Numbered from the stretch's first letter, positions 32,469-41,507 are shown. The stretch: 64,000 bases of DNA from Pengzhenrongella sicca (GCF_017569225.1 NZ_CP071868.1:1798001-1862000), one strand, 5' to 3'. The notes: a model not told the origin generated them from the sequence alone. Numbers and translations are program-made.

Positions 32469-35330
32469 ATGGACGGCAACGGGGGAGCGCCGCTCCTGCG
32501 CGTCGAGGTGCTCGGGCCGCTGCGCGTCGTGGTCGACGGCGTCGCGGTGGACGTGCCGGGCCCGAAGCGGCGCGCGGTTCTCGCGCTCCTCGCGCTCGCC
32601 GAGGCGCGGACCGTCAGCGCCGACTCGCTCGTCGACGGCCTGTGGCCCGTGGAGCCGCCGGACGCGGCGCGCCAGGCGCTGCACTCCCACGTCTCCCGGC
32701 TGCGCGGGCACCTGGGCCCGGCGTCCGGCGCGCTCCAGACGCAGCGAGCGGGCTACCGGCTCGACGTCGACGCCGCCGGCCTCGACCTCGCGCAGGCCCG
32801 CGCCCTGCTGGCGGCGGCCCGGGCGCACGGCGCGGGCGACCCGGCCCACGCGCTGCCCCTGCTCCGCCAGGCCGACGGGCTGTGGCGCGGGCCGGTGCTC
32901 GCCGACCTGACCGACCTCGAGCCGATCGGCGCCGCGGTGACCGAGATCGCTCGCCTGCGCCGCCAGGTCGAGGACGCGCTGATCGCCGCCGCCGTCGGTG
33001 CCGGGCACGCCGACGAGGTCCTGGGGCTGGCCGCGGACGCCGTCGCCGCCGACCCGTTCCGCGAACCGGGCGTGCTCCTGCTGATGCGGGCGCTGGCGGG
33101 GTCCGGGCAGGTCGCCGAGGCGCTGCGTGCCGCCCGCGAGTTCCGTCAGAGGCTCGCCGCCGAGACGGGGCTGGATCCCTCGAGTGCGCTGGGCGACGCC
33201 GAGCGCGCCGTCGCCGGCGGGACCGCGGGAGCCGGGCTCGCGCGGCCCGGCGCGGGCGGGGCCGCGGCCGACGGCACCCGCCTGATCGGCCGCGCGGCGC
33301 AGGTCGCGGCCCTGCACCGGGTGCTCGCGACCGAACGACTCGTCACCGTGACGGGGCCGGGCGGGGTCGGCAAGACTCGCGTCGCGCTCGAGGTCGCGCG
33401 CCGGAGCACGACCGCGACCGTGCTCCTGCTCGCTCCGGTCACCGATCCGGCCGCCGTGCCCCACGCGCTCGCGGCCGCCCTGAACCTGCGGGTCGCCCGC
33501 GGCGACGTCCTGGCGGCCTGCGTCGCGGTGCTCGGCGACCAGGCGCGCCTGCTCGTCGTCGACAACTGCGAGCACCTGCTCGACGCCGCCCGCGGGGTGA
33601 TCTCCGCCGTCCTGGCCGGGTGCCCCGAGGTCACGGTGCTGGTCACGAGCCGGGAACGACTCGGGCTCGCCGCGGAGTACGCGTTCCGCCTGTCCCCGCT
33701 CGCGCTGCCGGGCCCCGACCAGGACGCGGCCCAGGCGCCGTCGGTCACCCTGTTCCTCGAGCGCGCGAGCCGGGTCCGGCGCGGCCGCGAGCCCACCGCT
33801 ACCCAGCTGCGCACCGTGGCCGACATCGTGCGCAGGCTCGACGGGATCCCGCTCGCGATCGAGCTCGCCGCGGGGCGGCTGTCCACGTTCTCCCTCGAGG
33901 ACCTGCGCGACCGGCTGGACCGCGCCCTCGATCTGCTCGGCGGTGGCGCTCCGAGCGGCGAGCCGCGGCACCGGACGCTGCGGGCGACGATCGAGTGGTC
34001 GTACGACCTCCTCGCCGAGCCCGAGCGGCTGGTGTTCCGGCACCTGTCGGTGTTCGTCGACGGCGTCCCGCTCGAGACCGCCGAACGCGTAGCCGCGGAG
34101 CTCGCCCCGGGCCTGGACTCCGGCAGCGTCCTGGCCCGGCTCGTCGACGCGTCGATGCTCACGGCGGTCTTCGGGCCGGACGGCACGCGGTATCGGATGC
34201 TCGAGACGCTGCGCTCGTTCGGCACCGATCGGCTGGCCGCCGCCGGTGAGTCGGCCGCCGCGGCCGACCGCTTCGTCCGGTGGGGAGTTGCGCTGGCCTC
34301 GTGGATCGGGGCGGGCCTGGCGTCCGAACGCGAGCCCGAGGCCGACGCGGTGCTGCGCCGCGAGCTCGCGAACCTTCGCGCGGTGTGGCAGCTGATCCGC
34401 CGGCGCGAGGCGTTCGACGATGCCGCGGTGCTGGTGACGGCCCTCATCAATGCGATCGCCTACCGCGACGTCGTCGAGTTGCGGGCGTGGGCGCAGGAGC
34501 TGGCCGACGATCCGGCCCTGGACAGGTCCCCGCACGCCGCCGCGGTGCTCGGGACGGCGGCGGAGGCCGCCTACCAGGGCGGCGACCATCGGCGCGCCGC
34601 GCGGCTGGCCCGAGCCGGGCTCGAGCGTGGTCCCGCCGCCGAGTCCGCGTGGTTCTGCCTGCTGCCGCTCGCGGTGGCCGAGCTCGCCGACACCGCCTAC
34701 GCCGACGTCGTCGAGCACGCGCTGGCCGCGGCCGCGCAGCCGGGCCCGAGCCGCGAGAGCTTCGGGATCGCCGCGCTGGCGCGCGCCCAGGCGGGTGACC
34801 TTGAGGACGCCCGAGCCCTGAACGCGCGCGGCCACGCCGACGCCGGGTCACCCACCTTGCGCTCGTGGGGCGAGTACGTCGCAGGCGAGATCGAGAACCG
34901 GGCCAGGCGCGCCGAGCTCGCCGAGCAGCATTACCTGCGCGCGATCGACCTCGCCCAGACGTCGGGGGCGACGTTCCTCGTCGGGATCGCGACCGTCGGC
35001 CTGCTGACCGTCCGGGTCGCCGCTGGACGGGTCGGCGACGCGCTGCACGGCTACCGCGACGTCGTCGACTACTTCGCGCGGACCGGCAACTGGACCCACC
35101 TGTGGGTGACGCTGCGCAACCTCGCTGACCTACTCCGCCAGCTCGGGGACGACGAGACCGCCGACCAGCTCGACGCGGCGGCGGCCGGCGCCCCGGACGC
35201 TCCGGCGCGGGCGCAGCGGGCCGGTCGGCCGGTGCCTGCTGCGGGCGCCGGGGACTCGCAGCGAGTGCTGGGCCGGGACGCCGTCCTGCGCATTGCCCGG
35301 CTCGGGATCGACCGGTGCCTGGCGAACTGA
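32469..35330 (+). CDS. SARP/AfsR-type transcriptional regulator with NB-ARC ATPase
   Basis: A 953-residue regulator from ATG 32469 with GGGAGG upstream. Order of domains: OmpR-type winged helix (LRVEVLGPLRVVVDG to RQALHSHVSRLRGHLG, residues 8-85), bacterial transcriptional activation domain BTAD (about 95-240), an NB-ARC/STAND ATPase with Walker A TGPGGVGKTRVA (about 294-305) and LLVVDNCEHLLDA as Walker B, then TPR-like helices to the C-terminus. AfsR-type proteins activate secondary-metabolite or stress genes. Here the only divergent neighbour is a methyltransferase; no biosynthetic cluster is in view. Confidence 0.9.
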   Translation: MDGNGGAPLLRVEVLGPLRVVVDGVAVDVPGPKRRAVLALLALAEARTVSADSLVDGLWPVEPPDAARQALHSHVSRLRGHLGPASGALQTQRAGYRLDVDAAGLDLAQARALLAAARAHGAGDPAHALPLLRQADGLWRGPVLADLTDLEPIGAAVTEIARLRRQVEDALIAAAVGAGHADEVLGLAADAVAADPFREPGVLLLMRALAGSGQVAEALRAAREFRQRLAAETGLDPSSALGDAERAVAGGTAGAGLARPGAGGAAADGTRLIGRAAQVAALHRVLATERLVTVTGPGGVGKTRVALEVARRSTTATVLLLAPVTDPAAVPHALAAALNLRVARGDVLAACVAVLGDQARLLVVDNCEHLLDAARGVISAVLAGCPEVTVLVTSRERLGLAAEYAFRLSPLALPGPDQDAAQAPSVTLFLERASRVRRGREPTATQLRTVADIVRRLDGIPLAIELAAGRLSTFSLEDLRDRLDRALDLLGGGAPSGEPRHRTLRATIEWSYDLLAEPERLVFRHLSVFVDGVPLETAERVAAELAPGLDSGSVLARLVDASMLTAVFGPDGTRYRMLETLRSFGTDRLAAAGESAAAADRFVRWGVALASWIGAGLASEREPEADAVLRRELANLRAVWQLIRRREAFDDAAVLVTALINAIAYRDVVELRAWAQELADDPALDRSPHAAAVLGTAAEAAYQGGDHRRAARLARAGLERGPAAESAWFCLLPLAVAELADTAYADVVEHALAAAAQPGPSRESFGIAALARAQAGDLEDARALNARGHADAGSPTLRSWGEYVAGEIENRARRAELAEQHYLRAIDLAQTSGATFLVGIATVGLLTVRVAAGRVGDALHGYRDVVDYFARTGNWTHLWVTLRNLADLLRQLGDDETADQLDAAAAGAPDAPARAQRAGRPVPAAGAGDSQRVLGRDAVLRIARLGIDRCLAN

Positions 35331-35412
35331 GCTCCTTGTACAGGCAAAGGGTCTGTCATGTCGCTCGGTGATTGCGCGCCGGAAGGCGCGCCTCCAGCCA
35401 TAGGATCCGGAG

Positions 35413-35904
35413 ATGAGCGAGATCGATCCGTACGACGCGCGCCGGTCGATGCCGGCGGTCGTTCCGCACCAGCCGGCGTGGCCGGCCCAGCAGGCACCGG
35501 CGTCGGGCTATTGGCTCGCGACCGACCAGCGCCCGGCCTCCGGCGCCGTCCTCGTGATCGCCTGGGCGAGCACGGTCCTCACCCTTGGCTACATGCTTCC
35601 TTGGGCGATTGCCGCGTCACGCGGGCGGTCCAACCAGGCGGCCATCGGCCTGGTCAACCTGCTCCTCGGGTGGAGCCTGATCGGGTGGATCGCGGCGCTG
35701 GTGATGGCATGCCAAGCCCATTCGGTCGTGGGGCAGATGCCGGTGGTCAACGTGCTGGTGGCGCAGCAGTTCCCGCAGGCGGCACAGGGCTACGCGGGCC
35801 AGGTTCCCGTGTCGGGTCCGCCGCCAGGGTGGTACCCGTCGCCTCTGGGGGCTGGCCAGCAGTACTGGGACGGCGTTGCGTGGACGGGGCACCGCGCGCC
35901 CTGA
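35413..35904 (+). CDS. superinfection-immunity-like / DUF2510 membrane protein
   Basis: A 163-residue protein. Two membrane segments, ASTVLTLGYMLPWAIAASRG and VNLLLGWSLIGWIAALVMAC, form a unit like that of the Imm superinfection immunity family (T4 Imm-like). The C-terminal 30 residues are a DUF2510 motif: PPPGWYPSPLGAGQQYWDGVAWTGH. The Pro-rich N-terminus is cytoplasmic or linker-like. DUF2510 is common in actinobacterial membrane proteins. The immunity label reflects the family name only; a role against phage is not shown, although the gene borders the CBASS-carrying segment. Confidence 0.75.
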   Translation: MSEIDPYDARRSMPAVVPHQPAWPAQQAPASGYWLATDQRPASGAVLVIAWASTVLTLGYMLPWAIAASRGRSNQAAIGLVNLLLGWSLIGWIAALVMACQAHSVVGQMPVVNVLVAQQFPQAAQGYAGQVPVSGPPPGWYPSPLGAGQQYWDGVAWTGHRAP

Positions 35905-36283
35905 GCGGGCGCTCTGGTCCGTGGGATGGGTGTCGGCAGATCCGTGGTCGACGGAATTCCGCGCTGTGGTCCGGATTGCTGCAACTGCCGCGCGCATCGG
36001 GACGAACGCGGGCTGGACTCGGTCGGGCATCACGCTGCGTCCCCGCCGGGCCGCCACATAGGTGGCACTATGCGAAACCCAACAAACGACCACGCCGTTC
36101 CGTCGTTGGGCGATTGGGGGCAAGAAGTGGAGACCTGGGCTCCTCGTTGCGCCGTGTCGACGACGGTCGACGACCCCCCGGCGCGACTCGGCAGTCGTTC
36201 CCTGCAGGGGGTGTCAGCAAGAAGTGGACCAACTTCCACAAGTCTCGGTTCGCGATGTCATACCCTCATGCAACCCTCCGATC
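35905..36283. other. 379-bp stretch without a recognisable gene
   Basis: The left boundary of the second accessory segment. Base composition falls here from very high G+C to a mixed composition. Overlapping short frames exist on both strands but none has a ribosome binding site or a recognisable product. Confidence 0.5.
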
Positions 36284-36697
36284 ATGACTGAACCACTGAG
36301 CATTCTCGGAGTAGACGCTGCCGGAGTTGGCCAGCCGCGCAATGACGGCACACCTGGATCGGCGCTGTACGCCGTTCCGATCAAGTTGTCACGCGCACCA
36401 TCGTTCCGCGAGGGGCAGTTCCTCGTGTATCACTGGGACAACCCGTCTTCGTGGTCAACAATGCACAGGAAGGGCATTGCCCGCGTCGTTGGGGATTGCC
36501 TCGTGCTGAACGGCACGACGGTCGAAGAGGTGCGCGACCACCACGTCGGCACGCTCAAGCAAGTCGTGTTGGCATCGAACCAATCTGAGTCCGAGGCCGC
36601 GGTCGCAGAGAAGTTGGCCCTCGACGCAGCAACTGCCCGGCGCCGTGCTCACGAGACAACCGTCGAGGCCGTCGCCTCGGAGATCCGGTTCGACTGA
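36284..36697 (+). CDS. hypothetical protein in the accessory segment
   Basis: A 137-residue protein from ATG 36284 (MTEPLSILGVDAAGVGQPRN). The middle is likely beta-rich (REGQFLVYHWDNPSS, IARVVGDCLVLNGTTVEEV); the C-terminal 40 residues are a charged helix (SESEAAVAEKLALDAATARR). No family recognised. No strong ribosome binding site. Codon use is less biased than in core genes, consistent with transfer. Confidence 0.55.
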   Translation: MTEPLSILGVDAAGVGQPRNDGTPGSALYAVPIKLSRAPSFREGQFLVYHWDNPSSWSTMHRKGIARVVGDCLVLNGTTVEEVRDHHVGTLKQVVLASNQSESEAAVAEKLALDAATARRRAHETTVEAVASEIRFD

Positions 36698-36829
36698 CCG
36701 TCAGTGGCTCGGTCCACCACCTGCGATTTACTATCACGGCTTCATCGGTGCCAGGACGGAACGCATGGTCGAGTCGCCACTATCGTGGCATTGGGCGCCC
36801 GGTACCTAGCACCCTCGGGGAGCTGACGG

Positions 36830-37111
36830 ATGCCATCGAACGAGCTCCTGCAACTCGTACGGAAGGACGACGCCGCTTTCGATGCTCCCGTTCCGATCCA
36901 AGCCGCTATCCATGGCGGCATTTCGGGGCCCGGTCGTATGGCGTTGAGGGCGGCTACGCTCCTCCGCATCTGCCGCTGTCACAGGCACGCCCGGTCCCGA
37001 AAGAATGCTGCACTTGGTGGTCTGGCTGACGGTGGTTCCGGGTTCCGGGTTCTGACGAAAGGCGGAGTGATGGTTCGTTCCCACGCTGGGCGCGACGCGG
37101 CCGAAGTCTAG
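36830..37111 (+). CDS. possible small protein in the accessory segment
   Basis: A 93-residue frame whose ATG is preceded by GGGGAG at 7 bp. The first 30 residues (MPSNELLQLVRKDDAAFDAP) look protein-like; the rest is Arg/Gly-rich and may be out of frame with an original gene. It ends 4 bp into the convergent gene at 37108. Real or decayed cannot be decided. The remainder of 36698-37107 shows nothing else. Confidence 0.3.
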   Translation: MPSNELLQLVRKDDAAFDAPVPIQAAIHGGISGPGRMALRAATLLRICRCHRHARSRKNAALGGLADGGSGFRVLTKGGVMVRSHAGRDAAEV

Positions 37112-37890
37112 TGAGTCATCGATATTGACTGACCATTGTCGGGGTCAAGAGTGAACTCTCCTGAGGCGCTATATGCGGCTTCTCTGCGACGGATTAGGTC
37201 GTTGACCTCGTCCACTTCGGCGCCATGCAACGTGCCGTACTGATCGAGCACCCACCGGTAAAGGTTTTCAATGAGCTTTTCGTATTCCCCGATCGCTTGG
37301 CGAAGTGGTACCACAGGGTGGTCCGCGAGATACGGCTTTGCGCCCGCCGGACACTTTTCCCATGCCAGAACATCTTTGGAGTCGACTACCACGCTCAACG
37401 TGCGGCCGACAACATCTTGGCTGAACGCCGAAGCTACCACCGGATTTCCCCGATGAAGCATGTAGTTCCGCAACGTCTTCACATACACGACGACGGGCGC
37501 TTCGACCATCTTGGCCTTCTTGCTCTCATACTCTGACCAGAACGAGCCACCCTCGTATTTTCTGAGCAGATTGCGAGTGTGGTCCACCAGTGTCATAGCT
37601 GAACTCACGAAATTCATAAGAAGGCGCAGCACGTTCATATTGAAGATCTGCGCTTCAACACTGTCCCGCCCGAGAGGTTCCGCTGTCGCTTCCCTCCGAG
37701 CGATGTAGTCCTTGAGTTCGGCCGCGTTCCCAAAGACAATTCCAATCGTCTGTTGAAGATTGGCCCATCGAGCCTGAGCCGCAACGGCAGGATGTGCTGC
37801 GATGCGCTCCCGAAGGTCTTCTACCTCCTCCAGGGTCAAAGTTCCGTTGAGATTCAGCACGGTGATCTTGAGCTCTTCGTCGCTAGACAC
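37108..37890 (-). CDS. hypothetical protein next to the CBASS genes
   Basis: A 260-residue protein; GTG 37890 is chosen because GGAG lies about 9 bp upstream. It begins VSSDEELKITVLNLNGTLTL and is mainly helical. A central segment (VVVYVKTLRNYMLHRGNPVV) has an R-N-Y-x-x-H-R run resembling HEPN-type RNase or binding motifs, but this is not conclusive. No signal peptide or membrane segment. It lies downstream of, and in the same direction as, the CBASS pair after a 336-bp gap. Whether it belongs to the defence unit is open. Confidence 0.6.
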   Translation of the reverse strand: MSSDEELKITVLNLNGTLTLEEVEDLRERIAAHPAVAAQARWANLQQTIGIVFGNAAELKDYIARREATAEPLGRDSVEAQIFNMNVLRLLMNFVSSAMTLVDHTRNLLRKYEGGSFWSEYESKKAKMVEAPVVVYVKTLRNYMLHRGNPVVASAFSQDVVGRTLSVVVDSKDVLAWEKCPAGAKPYLADHPVVPLRQAIGEYEKLIENLYRWVLDQYGTLHGAEVDEVNDLIRRREAAYSASGEFTLDPDNGQSISMTH

Positions 37891-38226
37891 ACCATCTCCG
37901 TTCACGGTTCCCGGCAGTGACGCCGGATGGCGCCTCGACCCCAGTGGGGGTGGTTCGGCGTCGATCCCTGCCACTTCAATGTGACGGGGACTCGACCGAT
38001 CTTCATGCCCCACACGCTGCGATCACGCTCATGTCGGCCGGCGCCGGGCATATCGGGGCCGCGATCGCCGTGCTCGCTGTCCGCCATGGCGGCATGTCGT
38101 CGAACCTGGCCGCCATTGTCCGCGCTCGTGCCGACGAGCGCGACCGCTACTCGATCTTCGGCATCGACACGGACTGCGCGCGGCCGTACTGGGTGCTTCG
38201 GCCTGTGCCCGAGTGGCGTGCTGCGG
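37891..38226. other. 336-bp gap between the hypothetical gene and cap15
   Basis: A plus-strand frame (38031-38309) reads LAAIVRARADERDRYSIFGI and similar, without a ribosome binding site; it overlaps cap15 by 83 bp and may be a gene remnant. No repeat or RNA gene is seen. Confidence 0.4.
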
Positions 38227-38859
38227 TCAAGGAGTGGGCGGCAGGCCGGCCAGTGAATTACGGTCCTTTCTACGGTCGACCAGAACCAGGTCCATGTCGC
38301 CCACCGTGAACCGGTCTGTCCAGTACGTGCCAGACAAAGTCTTGGGGAGCCTTCCGACAACCGTGAATTCGCAGGCCCCCCGGTGTGGAGAACTCCGGGG
38401 CCGATGCTGTTGCTTCGGCTCGTTCCGGTACGTGTATGTGAGCAGACACTGTTCGCGACTATCTCCGTGGGCGCGCATTGACGCAACCTCAGACATCGAC
38501 GAGCTTTCTGCCGTCAGAAGCCGGGCAGTCACCGTCCAAAAGGTTTGCTCAATGACCACAGCGCTCGTGATCGGGCCACGGTTCCCGTTCTTGGGGATCC
38601 GACTATTCTTGTGTGGTCGGATCGTTGTCCTCCAGGTCCCGTCCACCCGGGGGCGGCCCACGAGCATGTGTATACCCGGCCACTTCCACACCCACAGATC
38701 GAAGGCGACCGTGAGCAGGACTAGAACCGACGGGACGTAGGCGAGCAAACGCTGCATCGAACTTCCTACGGTGACGCCACTCAGGTGGAGCACCATACCC
38801 CAGGCCGTGCTGACGCCAACAGCAACAATGCGAACCAGCCGTGCTTGATCCTTTGCCAT
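38227..38859 (-). CDS. cap15: CBASS effector Cap15 (two TM segments plus beta-barrel)
   Basis: A 210-residue membrane effector of the SMODS-associated 2TM/beta-strand-rich family. Two N-terminal membrane helices, ARLVRIVAVGVSTAWGMVLH and LLAYVPSVLVLLTVAFDLWV, are followed by the beta-barrel nucleotide sensor. Its family landmarks are RVDGTWRTTI, SAVVIEQTFWTVTARLLTAE, LLTYTYRNEPK, HRGACEF and LSGTYWTDRFTVGDMDLV. On binding the cyclic nucleotide made by the CD-NTase, Cap15 oligomerises and disrupts the inner membrane, killing the infected cell. The ATG at 38859 shares its A with the TGA of the CD-NTase gene (TGATG), so the two are translationally coupled. Confidence 0.9.
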   Translation of the reverse strand: MAKDQARLVRIVAVGVSTAWGMVLHLSGVTVGSSMQRLLAYVPSVLVLLTVAFDLWVWKWPGIHMLVGRPRVDGTWRTTIRPHKNSRIPKNGNRGPITSAVVIEQTFWTVTARLLTAESSSMSEVASMRAHGDSREQCLLTYTYRNEPKQQHRPRSSPHRGACEFTVVGRLPKTLSGTYWTDRFTVGDMDLVLVDRRKDRNSLAGLPPTP

Positions 38860-39761
38860 CAGTAGTCCAGGTATTGCCAAGTGGCGAGCACGAGCCCACG
38901 TGCGTCCGCCGGTGTCCACTTGGACCCGCCGTGGAACAGGTACTTCAGACCGTTGGGCTCTTCCCAGTCAGTCCGCACATAGGTCTCTTCCTTCACATGG
39001 TCCCAGAGCCAGACGAGAACGGACTGGAAGCCTGCGCTAAGGTCCTCTCCGCTTAATAGGGTGCGGTCGGGCACGTTCCAGACCAAGCACTCCATGAAGT
39101 ACGAGGGGAGATCACTAATAGTGCCGTCCGCGACCAACTGATTCTCGGCGCTCTTCAATGCCCGAACGAACTTCTTATATCGACCATTGGTTCGCCCATT
39201 CTTGGCGGCACCCCGTTCGAGTTGCTGGTCGGGGTAATTAACAATAGACATTCCTGAGAGGGGAAAGACCTTGCTCCCGTCGTGCCGCGACGATTTGTCC
39301 GAAGAGTCATAGCGGACGAAGGCGAAGCTCGGCACCACGTCGATGTCGGGTCGGGTCCCGTCGTGTTCGTCGATGGTTATCGCCACCGTGCCCGATCCGG
39401 ATACCTCGCCCGGGAATTTGCTCTTTAGAGCAGCGAGAATCTCGGCACGCCAGCGACTTGGTGTCCACTCGCCCGCATAGGGCGAGGTCACCTCTCCCGA
39501 TGCCCTCTCGCAGGCGTGGTAGTCGTAGTAGAGGCACTCGCGGTTCTGTACCGCGATGTCCACGTCGCTATCGAGACGGACGTTCGTGTTGTTCGCGTAC
39601 GACCCCTTGGCGTAGATGGTGTACGAAACGCCCTTGAACGCCGGCCACGCCTCGACTGCGCTCTTGACCATCCGCAGCGCGCGGTCTTGCTTGTCCTTCT
39701 CGAACTCGCTCGATGGCATGACCCATCGGCGCAGTTGAGTCTGCCGATCCACCACGTTCAC
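38859..39761 (-). CDS. CBASS cyclic-oligonucleotide synthase (CD-NTase, SMODS)
   Basis: A 300-residue nucleotidyltransferase of the cGAS/DncV-like family. GTG 39761 is chosen because AAGGAG lies 5 bp upstream; MPSSEFEKD at residue 15 is a possible internal start. The catalytic core is KGSYANNTNVRLDSDVDIAV: GS at 53-54 and the metal-binding D66 and D68; the third carboxylate is D141 in RPDIDVVPSF. A helical C-terminal half follows. On phage infection it makes a cyclic di- or trinucleotide for Cap15; the exact product cannot be told from sequence. No Cap2/Cap3 or HORMA/TRIP13 genes are adjacent, so this is a minimal (type I) CBASS. Confidence 0.92.
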   Translation of the reverse strand: MNVVDRQTQLRRWVMPSSEFEKDKQDRALRMVKSAVEAWPAFKGVSYTIYAKGSYANNTNVRLDSDVDIAVQNRECLYYDYHACERASGEVTSPYAGEWTPSRWRAEILAALKSKFPGEVSGSGTVAITIDEHDGTRPDIDVVPSFAFVRYDSSDKSSRHDGSKVFPLSGMSIVNYPDQQLERGAAKNGRTNGRYKKFVRALKSAENQLVADGTISDLPSYFMECLVWNVPDRTLLSGEDLSAGFQSVLVWLWDHVKEETYVRTDWEEPNGLKYLFHGGSKWTPADARGLVLATWQYLDY

Positions 39762-39985
39762 ATCTGCTCCTTGTTCGTCTCCCGCAGCATAGGTTCCCCC
39801 ACCGACAGAAGCGCTCGTGCCGCCGACGGCGAAGATCGATGAGCATGATCTCGTCCGGCGGGGCGGCGACGGGGTCACCTTGTCGGGCGCCAACCTTGTG
39901 GAACTCCCTCGCAGGAACCCTTGTCAACCGCCGAAGTATCCGCGAGTTAGTTGGTGATAAGCGGCGTTGGACAGACGCTGCCTTC

Positions 39986-41026
39986 TCACCTCGCGGACCG
40001 CGCCAGTGCAGCGGCCAGGCCCTCCTCAGCCCCTCGAGTCGGGGCGACCACGACCAGCCCCCGGTACAGCGTGACGAGCGCATCGGCGTCGACCTGGCCC
40101 GTGCGCGCCCGGTCGCAGTGCACCGACTGGATGGCGGCTTCGAGCTGGAACCGGCCCAGCGGCATCACGAACGACGCGGCGCGCTTGAGCAGCGCCTCGC
40201 CCTCGCGGATGAGCTCCTGCGACCACAGCGCTGGATCCTGATCGTCGAGGCGCGGCCACGGGTCGCCGACGCGCGCTGGCGCCCTGGATTGCGCCAAGGT
40301 GAGCAGCGCCGCGAGGCCCCAGGCCTCAGGCTCGGTCTGGAGCAGCGATGCCGTGAGCACGGCGAGCCAGCGGGCCTCGTCGGCCGTCGACTGCCGCACG
40401 TCGTCGCCCTGCGAGAGCCAGTCGATCGCGTAGGCCCCGTAGATCGCCTCGAGCACCGAGGGAAGCCGGGCTGGCATGTCGGCGCGCGTCGGCACGACGA
40501 AGGGGATGCCGGCGTCGCGAATGCGGCGCTTCGCTCGGACCAGTCGCTGGGCCATGGCGGCGGGCTCGACGTCGAAGGCCTGGGCGATCCGCGCGGCATC
40601 GAAGCCGAGCACCGTCTGGAGCATGAGCGGCGTGCGGATGCGGGCGTCGATCGCTGGGTGCGCGCACACGAAGAGCAGCTCGAGGCGCTTGTCGCCGATC
40701 GCGTTGGCGTTCTCGGCGAGGGCGGTGACGTCGAGCGCGTCGACCACGTCGAGGTCGGGGGACAGGGGCGCTGAGGTGCGGCGGGCGGCGGAACCGATGA
40801 CGTCGCGCAGGCGATTGCGGGCCACGGTGAGCAGCCACCCTTCGGGATTGTCGGGGATGCCGGACCTCGGCCACGTTGCGAGCGCACGCTCGAAGGCATC
40901 CGCGAGCACGTCCTCGGCGAGGGCGACGTCCCGCGTGGAGGCGGCGAGCAGCGCGACGAGCCGGCCGTAGCCCATCCGCGCCGCGCGCTCGGCGACGGCG
41001 CGGACGGACTCGGCGTCTGCGGGCAT
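39986..41026 (-). CDS. ECF42-type RNA polymerase sigma factor
   Basis: A 346-residue sigma factor with the ECF core plus the long C-terminal DUF6596/TPR-like extension. Sigma-2 is ERAARMGYGRLVALLAASTR to NPEGWLLTVARNRLRD; sigma-4 is IRTPLMLQTVLGFDAARIAQAF to PAAMAQRLVRAKRRIRD. The extension begins about residue 180 (LPSVLEAIYGAYAIDWLSQG). ATG 41026 overlaps the stop of the DGPF gene (TGATG). ECF42 factors are cotranscribed with DGPF/YCII proteins, and the C-terminal extension is needed for activity in studied cases. A second such module is at 60927-62605. Confidence 0.9.
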   Translation of the reverse strand: MPADAESVRAVAERAARMGYGRLVALLAASTRDVALAEDVLADAFERALATWPRSGIPDNPEGWLLTVARNRLRDVIGSAARRTSAPLSPDLDVVDALDVTALAENANAIGDKRLELLFVCAHPAIDARIRTPLMLQTVLGFDAARIAQAFDVEPAAMAQRLVRAKRRIRDAGIPFVVPTRADMPARLPSVLEAIYGAYAIDWLSQGDDVRQSTADEARWLAVLTASLLQTEPEAWGLAALLTLAQSRAPARVGDPWPRLDDQDPALWSQELIREGEALLKRAASFVMPLGRFQLEAAIQSVHCDRARTGQVDADALVTLYRGLVVVAPTRGAEEGLAAALARSAR

Positions 41027-41409
41027 CAGAGCTGTGGGCCGCCCGTCCACGCGCCGTCGACGAAGCGCGTCGCCGTCGGGCGGATCTCGATGTGCCCGTA
41101 GTGCGCCGACGGCGCCTTCCCCGCCCAGGCGAGGGCGGCATCCAGGTCGGCGACGTCGATGACGAACGTGCCGCCGAGCTGCTCCTTGGTGTCGGCGAAC
41201 GGGCCGTCCTGGACGACGAGCTCGCCGGTCGCGAGGCTGATCGTCGTCGTGGCCGCAGACGGCATGAGCACCTCGGCCGAGGCGAGCACACCCGCGGCGT
41301 CGAGCGCCTTGGCGTAGTCGTCAAACGCCTTCATGCCCTCGGCGAGTGTTTCGGGACCGAGGTCCTCGGCGGACATCTCGGGGTAGTGGAGCAGGAGCGA
41401 GTAGCGCAT
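41026..41409 (-). CDS. YCII/DGPF-domain protein
   Basis: A 127-residue protein of the YciI-like fold. It begins MRYSLLLHYPEMSAEDLGPE, and the name-giving motif is VVQDGPFADTKEQLGGTFVI (about 83-102). The C-terminal part IEIRPTATRFVDG is typical. The small barrel-like family is linked to ECF42 sigma factors, here directly coupled downstream. Proposed roles in sensing or a linked redox step are unproven. Confidence 0.9.
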   Translation of the reverse strand: MRYSLLLHYPEMSAEDLGPETLAEGMKAFDDYAKALDAAGVLASAEVLMPSAATTTISLATGELVVQDGPFADTKEQLGGTFVIDVADLDAALAWAGKAPSAHYGHIEIRPTATRFVDGAWTGGPQL

Positions 41410-41507
41410 GGTGCGTTCCTTCCGGGCTGTGTTGTCGATACTGACACCCAGATGACGATCGAGTCAGGCTCCGATCGACACACGCCGCGAGGTCCGGCGC
41501 CCGCAAC

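Noticed and set aside
35413-35904. Reading the superinfection-immunity-like protein as part of the CBASS defence unit
   Set aside because: High-GC codon use like the core, opposite strand, about 2.3 kb from the CBASS genes, and the DUF2510 tail is common in unrelated membrane proteins.
36748-37029. Alternative plus-strand frame in the accessory segment
   Set aside because: Composition unlike a protein and no start signal; the frame from 36830 has the better ribosome binding site, and even that one is weak.
38031-38309. Plus-strand frame next to cap15 (about 92 residues, with LAAIVRARADERDRYSIFGI)
   Set aside because: No ribosome binding site, overlaps cap15 by 83 bp, and no recognisable domain; at most a gene remnant.
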